Assembly: GCF_019059575.1 (NCBI RefSeq)
Contig: NW_024882890.1
Location: 104,819-168,818, forward strand
Source: Amphibalanus amphitrite
Lineage: Eukaryota; Arthropoda; Thecostraca; Balanomorpha; Balanidae
Length of the DNA: 64,000 bases
Reading direction: 5' to 3'
Translations under genes and position numbers: made by a program
The notes under the pieces: model-generated
The model's database searches: none
The model's input: only the letters and a program-made list of their open reading frames with translations
What the model was told of the DNA's origin: nothing
Part shown: piece by piece, positions 46,728-59,170 of the stretch
Layout of the letters: the number at the start of each line of letters is the position of its first letter
Position numbering within the stretch: position 1 is the first letter of the stretch

Positions 46728-48027
46728 TAGAGATGTCAATCGGATACCAACTTTTTGGTATACCGATACCAAACCGATACCAACTCGGTATTTGGTATTT
46801 CAATCCTAATGTCTTTGGTATTTTGTTGGTATCATGAACCCTCGCTAATGTTTAAAACCCTCGCCGGACCTATTGGTTTTCTACATACGCGCCGGCCGAG
46901 GGGGGGGGGGCGGGTACGACCCCCCCCCTCGCCGTTTCGCCCCTGGTGGAGCTAGCGCGTCGCGGAAAAAAACGAGCGTGTGCGCCGTTACGAGACGCAG
47001 AGATTGGTACCCGATTTTAAGGTCCTAGGTCAACCGGTGACCTCTGAGGTCAGGTCAAGTGCCCCAAGGTACGGTTCAGTTTTTGGTGAATAACTTCGCA
47101 AAAAATGGCCGCAGAGCGCCGATGTTGGCAGCATCGTGTTCGCCTCGTCCAGGCGCGTCGAATGATATACTTTTTGTCCGGGTCAGGTCAACTTGGGGTG
47201 TTGACCTCAGGTCAAGGTCAGGTCAGCACCCCAAGGTCACGAAGTTGGTCGAAAGAGGTCATGTCGCATATCATTCGATTCGGCAGGCCTTCCTGAGTCC
47301 ATTGGTGGCTTTCTCGACTCGCTAGCTCAATTTGATCAAGAGTTATTGACGAAAAACTAAAATGACCTTGATGACGTCATAAATGACGTCACGGAAGGTC
47401 AACATTGCAAAAGTGACGCATCTAACCTTGCAAGGAGTGCATCAAATCACGATTCTGTGTGCTTGAGATAGTTGGAGATCGTTCCCGGCGCCAGAATAGC
47501 AGTTTGAATTTTTCCCCATTGACTTATAATGGTGAGGTCACGAAAATGACCTGACCTCATATGACCTTTAGGAAAAATCCGAGATATACAAATTGTGGGA
47601 CTCATAATGGATACTAGATCCTGCAAGTTTCATTTCCCTGTGACATCTCCTCTGGCAGTGAGGGCGTTGCGAAGTTGCGACATCTGAAGACCGTGCAGAG
47701 GTTCACTTATGACGTCATAGGTCAGTGACCTGACCTGACCCAAAAATGCGGTTGGTGTCAAAAGATCCGGCTTGGATCAAAGGTCAGGTATGCCAAGTTT
47801 CAGCTCTCTATCACCAGCGTGTTCGGAGCTATCGCGAAAAAACCCTATGGGGGGGGCGGCACCCGCCCCCCCCCCTCGGCCGGCGAGGGTTAAGAGGCTA
47901 AGAAATCGGTAAAAAGTTGGTATTTTCCTCATGTTCCCAAGTTGGTTTGGTTTCGGTATTTCTCCACGGTTTTGGTTGGTATTTGGTTTGGTATCGGTAT
48001 TCCGATTTTCCGTAATTGACATCACTA
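46728..48027. mobile_element. hAT-type MITE, copy 1, split by a TTAA element
   Basis: The ends are TAGAGATGTCAA and TTGACATCACTA, flanked on both sides by the 8-bp duplication GTGCACAG (46720-46727 and 48028-48035). The body consists of repeated GGTATACCGATACC-like words. An uninterrupted copy lies at 56106-56367. This copy is longer only because of the element at 46852-47893. The 8-bp duplication fits hAT; no transposase is present. Confidence 0.9.
46852..47893. mobile_element. TTAA element E5, the complete TGACCT-rich copy
   Basis: TTAA (46852-46855), two A, CCCTCGCCGG, a spacer of about 22-25 bp, then CGCCGGCCGAGG with a long G-run, CGGGTACGA and a C-run form the left end. The right end is compact: G-run, CGGCACCCG, C-run, CTCGGCCGGCGAGGG and TTAA (47890-47893). 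By eye the interior holds about 23 GGTCA/TGACC words, plus TGACGTCA sites. It has no transposase. Comparison with the empty copy at 56106 shows the target was ...AATGTTTAAGAG.... Truncated relatives lie at 9388-9846 and 34211-37850. Confidence 0.92.
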
Positions 48028-48035
48028 GTGCACAG

Positions 48036-51000
48036 GTCCATTGTAGACATTTGTATTTGACGACTCAAGTAAGCAATCTGTGAACTCGGTTAGAAGGCGT
48101 GAAAGCTCTGTTCTCAGACGTAAGTATGGTTTGATATAGCACGGGTAACATAAACGGCGCCCAGAGGTTGATATAGAGCGTTGATAATACAAAAGTGGAA
48201 GCTTTGCGCGTATATGGTGAGGAGCCCTTTTATAAATGAAAAAAGCAATACATACACAGTTGAGTTAGGTATTTATTACAGCACATTGGAAGTCGAGACA
48301 CAAAATGAGAATCGTTCGCATGAACACACTTGATCGATTGTGTTCCAGGCAATGTATAACAGCGTGTGTATGAAAAATGGCGATTGAATAAAGAGTACCA
48401 AAAAAAGAAGCACGCTAAAAAGAAACAGTAGGGTGTGGGTGTGAAAGCTCCACGAAATAAGACATCTTTCGATGACTTATGATGCATGAAAGAGCATACT
48501 GATGTGAGCATGCCGACGGAGAAGACGCAAACACCTAAAGTCAAGCCAAAATGCAAAAACAAAAACGTTGTATTGGCCCATATATAAAGCCCCCTCCCTT
48601 CCCCTTCCCCCACTATCACCTAGCCCTAGCAGTGTGGCTATCTCGGCCCGGCCGACACAGAGTTTCATCAATCTATTAAAAAAGAACGCCTCGATCAATG
48701 ATCATCATCACAAGTCTCGTCTCAAACAACCCTCTATAGCGGGAATGGCGTCCACCGCTGCTGTCCCGAGGTCATTCACTGCCCCTCCCCACCCCCGGCC
48801 CTCCCAGACCCATTGGCTTCGACGACCGGACTGTCAGTCTGGGCAGCTACCGCAGGCTAGTCGCGTGCCCACTACAGACCAATATCGCCGTGCAGCGTCA
48901 ATATTGAGACCACCGGCGCCGCCGCCTTTTATTCCGCCCCCGAGCTATCCATCGCCGGCGGCGACTCGCAGGTCCGGGATGATGGTCGACCATCGACTCT
49001 GAGCTATGTGATGGTAGTCGAACGGCGACTCTGAGCTGGGTGATGATGGGCAGACGGCGAATCCATGGTCTGGAGGCGACTCAGTTGGTGGTATTCAGTC
49101 GGACCGGCTACCCAGGTTGCTGGTATCGGTCTTGTTATGTTATACTGATATTGGTACTGGTTGGATGGCTGCTCTGAGGCCGGATGCATGACTGAAAGGT
49201 ACCGAAACGTGGCTGGATGACTCATTTGTGATTGTAGAGATGACGCTTGATCTGGTGACTTCCTGGTCTAAGTGTTGATGTTTTGGACTGATCACTTTGT
49301 GGTTAGATTTCGCAATACATTATTTCCTTTCTGCCTTGAGATGATGATCTGCAGTCTTTGTGCCCTATATCTGTTCAGTGCCCACGGAGACCCTAGGTAT
49401 AACGCGTTCACGGCTGCTCGGCGACGGCGGTCGTCTCGGCTCGGCCGACACAGAGTTCCACACACCACGACGGTCAGATGTCATGCATACAGAGCGTCTG
49501 ATTCGTAGGTGGAGCCTCGAGTCTCATCGTAAGTCCGACCTGCCGGATGACGGACGGATTCGGGCGCCGCGGCCGCGCCCCTAGTAATTCCGACATACAT
49601 TGGCGTGCAGCGGGGATGTCCCATGAGCTATAAAGGTCAATCGGAATCGGCAATAGGACCTCGTTGATATTCAGTGGCATCACTCACGACTTTGCGGTTA
49701 CTGAAACGTGGCTCCATGAGCGGACGTTTCTTTAACGTATGGTGTGGAGGGTATTTTGAAAATTCGTTTAAAATAGCATGCCGATAATACTGCACCTGAG
49801 CTTCTGTATTGTTGAACCCAAATCCAGCATCTTTTTTCTTATGTCAGATCACTGAAAAATAAGTTTGACAGTGTGGGTGGATTGGTGAATCTTTCATGGT
49901 CTCCCATGTTGATAAACGCAGATATGAAATGTAAGTGGGTACCTACTGCAGTTGTACTTGTCTCTTTTATTGAGAAATGAATACCTACGCTGAATGTTAT
50001 GTGACTGGCACTAAGCGCAAAGGTAACGTTTATTTATACAAATAGAGAATGAGCTCAGTCTGTTTTTTATGTATGTTTTTAAGTTTACGTTCTACATAAA
50101 AAAATGCAGTCACTTAATCACTGCTTGAAAACGTATCTGCATGCATAATAGCGATACGTTTTTGTTTGTCTCTCACACAGCGATCTAACGGAGTGCCTAA
50201 TTTGAAGTTACCACCAAACCCATCCCAATCAGAAAGCAAACTAATCCAAGGTCTGATAAGCCACCGGTTGCCGCTCTCATATTGCCGCCTTTAAACTATG
50301 TAAACCTGTTGAGTAATTCGTAATTCATCCAATGCATGGGCTTCTACGTCATTTTCTGGAAATAAAGTTCGGCTTCTCTAAGTCCCTGCGCACAATGCGT
50401 CAGCGCTGAGCCCGAATATCTAATTCGTCATGGTGAGAGTGCACTGTATGAGGCAGCCATAGATCACGCCTGGCGGCGCCTGCGGAGCGGCGCGGCGTTT
50501 CATTTCTGGCGGTCTGTTGTTGTCTGCTGCGGTGAGCCGCCGTATTATACCTCTCGCGGTGCCCTCGGTTTGAGTGGGATATTTTATGCCGCGGAGCGTC
50601 GGCCAGCGGCGCAATAACTGGGCGCCGTCGCCACTCGGAGACGGGCCGCTGTTGCGGCACCGCTCGTCGGGAGCAACACGGAGCGGCGTCGGCTCTTTAC
50701 GAGCGGCGGGGCGGCGGTCGGCCGGCCGGCCGGCTCATTCGCCGGCGGCGCAGCGCCCTGCAGACAGCGGCCGGACAGAGGTTATGGCCGGCGGCCGCCC
50801 TAAACCCGCCGCCGCCGCCATCAGCACCGCCACCTCAGCGGCCGTCGGCCCCGCCAGCCGTCATCTGTATTCGCCGTCACACTTCAATTTCTAATGCGAA
50901 ACAACGTGAAAATAAAACCGACCCGCATTAGACTTTATTGCCTCTTGGCTTTTACGGCCTCCGGCGGCCGGCATCGAAAATCACATTTCGCCCGCGTTTT

Positions 51001-52624
51001 GCCAATTTGGCCGAGGGCACTCGTGCCGGCGGCGGGGCTCGGTCTCCCCGGCGGGGCGGGGGCGGGGGAGCGAGGCGCGCCATCCGCTGGCCAGGCCGTC
51101 GCGCGCCGCTATCGACGAAAAAACGCCCTCGTCATTGGTCAGCGTCGGCTGCAGACGGCGCGGCGCGCGGCGATTGGCCGCCGGCGCCGGCTCATTTATC
51201 AGGTTCCGGCGAGGGGCGCCGCGCTGAAATTAAACGAGGGGTCGGGAACAAAGCGTCGCCGCCGCCGGGCCGGCCTCCCCGGCCACACTGAAAGCTCGCG
51301 CCCGCGGCAATTTTCCCCGGATGAAGATTTATGGACACACTCTCCGGTGGGGACATTTCCAATATTCGTTTTTCGGTCCTGAAATCCCTCGGATTCGGTT
51401 CCATCTATTTATATTTTGCCAAGACATCCATTATTGATGTAGCTCAGCTTTTGCGTCGCGTGCGGTCCTCGCCTCCATCCCTGGAAGTGATCTGGCCGGC
51501 CGTATCGGCATCGACGCACCCACTGAAAAACACGCACGTCCGAATCATGAATCGCGATGAAGAAGTATCGGGGATCTGAGACCGCGAGGAAATGGAGCCT
51601 CGCGCCCGGTCTGGCTGCGGAATATGGTATTAGTCGGCGGCCTGTAGGATTTACCGCCGGCTGTCTGGTCTCGGCAGCCAGTAGGGTGGGCACAGTCGGG
51701 CCATCGCTCAACTGGACAGATGGACCTCCGGGTCAGAGGCTCGGAGCCGGCGGCGGCTGCCGGGTCAGTCGACGGCGGCCACCGACGGCAGCCTCACTGG
51801 TCAATACATAGCAGCTCAGAGATCGGTAGCGGATGGACAAAGACTGACACCGCGCTGGTGACAGGAGCTGGGGCGATATATTTATTCTCTTCCGCATAGC
51901 AGAAGTCAAAATGTTTGTTTTCAAAAATCTACGAACGCACTTCAAAAACAAAGCATAAACAACAGTACCGTGAAATCAGCTAGCCATTGCATGTTTTAGC
52001 TGCTTATAGCTGTATAGTTGTAATCGTCAACTTGTCGCTTCAGCACTCGCCGTTATTATTAATACTGATCTAACTTTTGTTTGTTCGTATTCAGTTCAAT
52101 ATTTCGTATTTTTCGAAACATCTTATGAAATATCTGTCTCACTGCTCATTCCACCATATCCTAAATTTACCAATAGCTTTTATCTTAATTGTATAGTTCA
52201 ACTACAAACAGTTGTAAAGTCTCACACATACCACACTACGTCGTTAAATCGAGACCAATTAAAAACTTTCCATCCATAAGTTTAGAAATATTTATTGGTT
52301 TTATCAACAAAGAGATCGCTACGGGGCGGGCCTCGGTTTCATAAACTTTGGCACCGTTGCATTAGTTCCGAGTTGGTTTGGGTCAGTAACAGTTGGTCCA
52401 GGTCATCTGCTGTCGTCTTCAGTCGCAACGAACACAACCGCTGTAATGGAGGGTCACCCGTGTGCGTCGGTCACCTCCGATCCCCCTCCCCTCCCCTCCC
52501 CTCCCCCGCCGTCCTGTCCGCCGGCTCGATATGCAAATGAAGGCTGCGGGCGGGAGCTTCGGCCATCAAATCGATGAAGTCATCTGCATACCCTTCCGCC
52601 AGAGTGTCGTTAAGGCCGCCGCCA
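48036..52624. other. Non-coding stretch, no gene seen
   Basis: No gene is supported. From about 50450 to 51320 the sequence is very GC- and CpG-rich, with embedded AT-rich words (TAATGCGAAACAACG, AAATTAAACGAG), and could be a regulatory region. The rest is AT-richer and unremarkable. Confidence 0.5.
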
Positions 52625-53045
52625 TAGACGCACCGGGACCCGTGCTACCAGGACCGAGTTAACAGGACCGGTGATACCGGGACTGAGTTAACAGGACCGG
52701 TGATACCGGATGGAGCTAACAGACCGGTGTAGCAGAACGGAGTTAGCAGGACTGGTGGGACTGGTGCTCCCAGTAGGACGGAGTTAATGGGACTTGTGCT
52801 TCCAGTAGGACGGAGTTGGCAGAACTGGTGCCCACAGGATGGAGTTAACAGGACCAGTACTACCAGGACTGAGTTAACAGGACAGGTTCAACCAGGATGA
52901 ACCGACCAGGATTGGAGTTAAGATAGAAATATCAGGATCGCTGCTACAGGATGGAGTTAACAGTACCGGTGGTGCTGGAATGGAATTAGCAGGACCAGCG
53001 CAGTCAGCATGAAGTTAACAGGATTTGAATGGCGTTAAATGTTAA
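52625..53045 (+). repeat. Degenerate minisatellite (GGAGTTAACAGGACCGGTG units)
   Basis: Around a dozen variants of GGACNGAGTTAACAGGACC followed by GGTGNTACCA occur with a variable period of about 30 bp. Units are diverged and of unequal length. The array contains repeated GTTAAC and ACCGGT palindromes. Confidence 0.85.
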
Positions 53046-53965
53046 TGGAGCCAGGACAGGACAGAGACTGCTAGGATAGAACGACAAAGACCCGTATTAC
53101 CCGGGCAGACACACCCACTCGTACTAACATGGAGGCGGCTCTCTACCAAGGACTTTTCGAGAGCTCCTTTTTCTGATTCACAATAAATTACCAAGATTTT
53201 TTTCTCAAATAGCTGTTTAGTACTACTTTTATCCCAACAATCACCACTGGTAAACCTTAGCAGGAAGACGTAAAGAGATTGCGTTCAGAGAAATTCCAAA
53301 TAAGGCTCATTTGGACGCAAAGCTTCGATGTGATTTGTAGCGTTACATAATCGGATTTGCGGCCATTCATCGTTGTATTCGATATCATGTAAGCCGATTG
53401 GGAGATGGCTGAATCAAAGTACGGGCTACTGCGTGTGGGTATCGCTGTAGGTATACGTTTTCACCGACTACCTTCTTTCTTGGATTTCCTCAGTTGCCAA
53501 ATAGACAAAATAGGTGTATATTTATTATTTATGTATATCAGAATACTTTTTCGGAGGACATCCTTTTGGCTTTTTACTGAAACATTCCGGATTAGCTATG
53601 TGGAACCACCATTCTGATTCAGGATCAACTTATAAGATCGGTTCATCATCAGTTTTCCCAAAAACGATTTTTTGCCTAGTCATTGTCTCTCTTGAAAGTG
53701 TTAACTGCCTGCATGTTTATATACATTTTGTCTGTATCTCAGTACCTACTTTTTCCTCCCTCCCTTCTACTCTACCTTTCTATCCCATTCCTCACTCTTC
53801 TTCACAATCTCTCTTCTTCTCTCTTCTCTACTTCCCGCTCTTGCTGTTCCCGTTGACCCATCGACGAGCAGCTCATACGACAGTAATTCGATTACGTCTC
53901 GGTTCGAGGCGGGACGGGATGCGTTCAGGCTGGATACCCAGCCATACTGGTCACCCCCCCTCTCT

Positions 53966-53970
<5 letters not shown>
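53046..53970. other. Non-coding stretch, no gene seen
   Basis: AT-rich DNA with a CT-rich segment toward its end. The frames through it match nothing that I recognise. Confidence 0.5.

Positions 53971-53971
<1 letters not shown>

Positions 53972-54024
<53 letters not shown>
53972..54024 (+). repeat. (CT)n microsatellite
   Basis: About 25 CT dinucleotides after a C-run. A second low-complexity G-run lies at about 54084-54102. Confidence 0.95.
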
Positions 54025-54025
<1 letters not shown>

Positions 54026-54547
54026 ACTTGCAGCGACCACCGCGCCGGCAGAACTGGGGTAGGTCAGGGTAGCGGTCGAGCTGGGGGGGGGGGGGGAGGG
54101 GGCAGTGGGTCGTGCCGACGCAGAGCTCGGAGTAGTTCCCCAGTTGAGGTGCCTCTCGTAATCCACCAGGTGGAGCTGGGACCGCTGCCAGCGCCGCCCC
54201 GCGGCCAGATCTGGAACCAGAGCAGAATGAGAGTAATTAGCCGGGCAGGGTTATGGAATAACAGTTTTATGGCGCGGCGGATGGCGGCGAGCGGCGGCAA
54301 AGCAACAGTGTGGGATGGAATATTGGGTGGGATAGCTGCCAGGAAGACACTCAATTGCAGTGAAGCGCGCTGGAGTGAGCTTTATGCGTCCTTATCAATT
54401 AGGCGCGTCGTGGGTAGTGCCGAAATAGTGATATTCCCACAACATAAGATTGTCTCGCAACGGCGTGTAAAAATTTATGCTGTGATGTAATCATTAGCTT
54501 TTTTGTGTCAATGATGCTGCTATTTATTTCGCGAATACAAATCATGC

Positions 54548-54793
54548 CAACCTGACCAGTCCCAGCCTGACCTCCATCAGTCTGACCGTACCCCAGACTG
54601 ACCTTATCATAATGTGACCTCTCACCTCGCCCCAAACTGACCTCACCCAGCCTGACCTTACCTCTGTCTGAAGATATCCTCGTTTGACGTAGCCTTAGTT
54701 TGACCAAACCTTGGTCTGACCTCACCGCACTGACCTCATCCTGCAGTCTTACGTTACTCTCGTCTGATCTAGTCTTGTCTGACCTCATCCAGT
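54548..54793 (+). repeat. Degenerate minisatellite of CTGACCT units
   Basis: CTGACCTCACC, CAGTCTGACC and CAGACTGACCTTA variants recur about every 15-20 bases. It has the TGACC core of the transposon-borne half-sites but no transposon ends. Confidence 0.75.
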
Positions 54794-56097
54794 CTGTTTT
54801 GTTTTCTGTCTACCGCCTCACCCCAGCCCCTGCCCTGTCCTCTGCACGCAGCCTCTCTGAGAGCTCCTTCAGCCCTTCAGCATCTCTTAGGCGGCGGAGC
54901 TCTCCGCCTCCCACTCGCCACATTTCTCCCCTACCCTACACCATTACGACGAAGCGTCTCGGCATCGAGAGACGCCGTCGCGGCCTCCGCGGCTCGCCCG
55001 GTCGTCGTCTCGCCATCGATAGCGACATCAATACCGACGGCGGCCGAGCCGGCAAGAAAATGGCCGCCCGATGGCATTTTTGACGTGCGACTAATGATGC
55101 CTCTATCTGGGGAGCGGCTGCGGCCGGCGGCGATAAACGAGCACGGCCCGAGCCGGCCGCGTCGCCAGCGACGACTGTCGGCCCGTCGGCATCGATGACG
55201 TACCGACGGCCGCGTCGAGACCGACGGAGACGTCTGCGGGGACGTGGAGACGCGACGTGAGCTGTGAGCGCGATGGGCAGTGGGTGGTGAGAGACTGGCG
55301 CGATGGGATGTGGCCCGGGAGGACGAGCTAAATGGGGTGCCAGGGGCGAGAGATGAGGATGAACGGATTCATGGAGTCAGGAAAGATTGAGAGGTAACTT
55401 TGGGGTTGGGAGGATAAATTCGGGAAAAGTAAGAACTAAGAATAGCAGGAATCCACAAATAAAAAATATTCGGGCAGCCAAATTCAGATTGTATTGTGAG
55501 CTCATATGTCTAACGACGTCCTTGACGTGATAATGCAGATATGGCTTTACTCATGCAATGACTTGCGAATACAGCTAGGAAAAACTTTCGAGTTTGTGTA
55601 AAGGCAAATAAAGTATGTGGCTCTTCCATATTCCCGCCCTTAATCATTATGAACATGATTAATTCACATGAACTTGGGCAATAAAAGCAATGATTCGTGA
55701 AACATAGCCATGCATGTAAATGGAAATCATTAAGGTATTGAAGCTCTAAAATGTTTCACCTAGGACATTCCATTACATCCATCAATTTACCATTCATTTA
55801 CATCTTTGTTTCTTGTTTGGCTTGAACAACAAGAGTAGGTATTATTGCTTTAAAAAATGAGGGAAATTGAATACCACCAAAAAAATGTTAGCCATCATTC
55901 GACCGTCATTCGACATGATGTCAGTCGACATTCACTGACCTTTTGATATATTTTCACAGCTAAATTTAAGTTGCACAAGTTGTATCCATACACCCGTTTA
56001 TTATATGCCTGATATACTTATGTACCTACAGGTAAAACATGGATTTATAACAAGGGCCTCTATGTCGTTGTAAGCACCATGGACAATGGACATCTTG
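54794..56097. other. Non-coding stretch, no gene seen
   Basis: GC-rich to about 55270 and AT-rich afterwards. No gene, RNA or element recognised. Confidence 0.5.
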
Positions 56098-56105
56098 TTT
56101 CAGAC

Positions 56106-56367
56106 TAGAGATGTCAAACGGATACCAACTTTTTGGTATACCGATACCAAACCGATACCAACTTGGTATTTGGTATTTCAATCGTTATGTGTTTGGTATT
56201 TTGTTGGTATCATAAACCCTCACTAATGTATAAGAGACTAAGAAATCGGTAAAAAGTTGGTATTTTCCTCATTTTCCCATGTTGGTTTGGTTTCGGTATT
56301 TTCCCGTGGTTTTGGTTGGTATTTGGTTTGGTATCGGTATTCCGATTTTCCGTAATTGACCTCACTA
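56106..56367. mobile_element. hAT-type MITE, copy 2, uninterrupted
   Basis: This 262-bp element starts TAGAGATGTCAA and ends TTGACCTCACTA, flanked by the 8-bp duplication TTTCAGAC (56098-56105 and 56368-56375). It aligns along its length with copy 1 at 46728-48027, minus the nested TTAA element. It therefore serves as the empty-site reference for that insertion. Confidence 0.93.
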
Positions 56368-56375
56368 TTTCAGAC

Positions 56376-56755
56376 TGTAGCAATACAGACGGAATTTCAT
56401 GCATTTTCAAACACAAGGCATGCAATTTTCAAAAAGGGTAGGTCTCCTTTTTCATTACAAATAGCCAATAGGTGGCGAATTCATAACGATCTGAACAATG
56501 CTGCAAAGAAAGGCTACCAGTCAACAATGTACAGTTTCCAAAATTATTGAACAAAACTATAAGTGAGAAAGTCGGAATGAACACCAAATGTCCTTGGTAC
56601 GGTACACAGAGCATTGGAAATTATGTGTCCAACCAATGCACGTTTTTACTCGCAGTTCCTTTGTCTTTGTCTGTTTGCCTCTTGGGTCTTTCTCTTTTTC
56701 CACATCTCCTCGCATTTTCTCAATCTTACCCTCTCTTCTCTCCATCTCTCTCCAC
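56376..56755. other. Non-coding stretch, no gene seen
   Basis: AT-rich DNA leading into a CT tract; no gene is supported. Confidence 0.5.
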
Positions 56756-56756
56756 T

Positions 56757-58267
<1,511 letters not shown>

Positions 58268-59170
58268 TTAACCCTATTAGTGGCAGGCTCCTGGCTACCC
58301 CTATTAGTGGCAGGGGGGCTGTTTACGACCCCCCTTGATATCTCGAGACCTAACGGGCCGATTTTCAAAATTCAAACGCATTCGATTTCGCTCAACGTGA
58401 TCTACATTTCTAAAAAAAAAAAAAAATTAAAAAAATGTCAATAGGGGGGTAGAGGGGGGTAAAAACGGGCAAATTGCAGATACATTTTAGACTGTTTATC
58501 ACGGCCAGGTTTCTGAACCAATCTTAACGCAACTTTTGCCGATCGATAGAGAATGAACCAGGAGTTCACATGGATCCTAAAAATATGCATTTCCAAAAAT
58601 CATAGGCGGATACAGATCATTGAGATTGGGGGTACACAAAAAGTATAGTAAATAAGGTTTTTGTTGGTACTGTTTCTAAAAAGGGTGGTAATGGTCTTGT
58701 TATGTTACAATTTTCTTATGAGAGAACGACTACAATTGTATTGGTCATGCATAGGCGGTGTCAGGGCACCTATGTTGGAGGGTAAAACATAACCCCCTTT
58801 TTGGACGCTTGGATCCGCCTATTATAGCAAAAACGTGTCAAAAGAGGATGCACAATAATTTTGTATATGTTATCACATGATACCTTTCATTCACTGTTCG
58901 TAAAACTGGTGCATACAGTTATAATACACCAGCATCGTGATCTTCGCCCAAATGACTCGCTTCACGAATAGGACCCTCCAATTCCCAGTGCTCTGGAGCC
59001 GCCCCTGGTAAAGTTATGAACTTGAAATTTCCAGGGAATGTGCCCATTTTAGTTTTAGGAAAAGTCAGGAAATTTCAGCATCATAGCTTCAGCGGCTTAG
59101 GAGATATTCCCGAAAAAACCTGAGGGGTGGATGAAAACAACCCCCCCCCCCCTGCCACTAATAGGGTTAA
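58268..59170. mobile_element. TTAA element E6 with G-run/C-run caps
   Basis: TTAA (58268-58271) precedes CCCTATTAGTGGCAGG, a spacer of about 11 bp, and a second CCCTATTAGTGGCAGG running into a G-run, CTGTTTACGA and a C-run. The right end is compact: GGATGAAAACAA, C-run, CCTGCCACTAATAGGG and TTAA (59167-59170). The 16-bp terminal repeats are perfect. The interior includes the CGATTTTCAAAATTCAAACG phrase seen in other capped elements. No transposase is visible. Confidence 0.92.
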
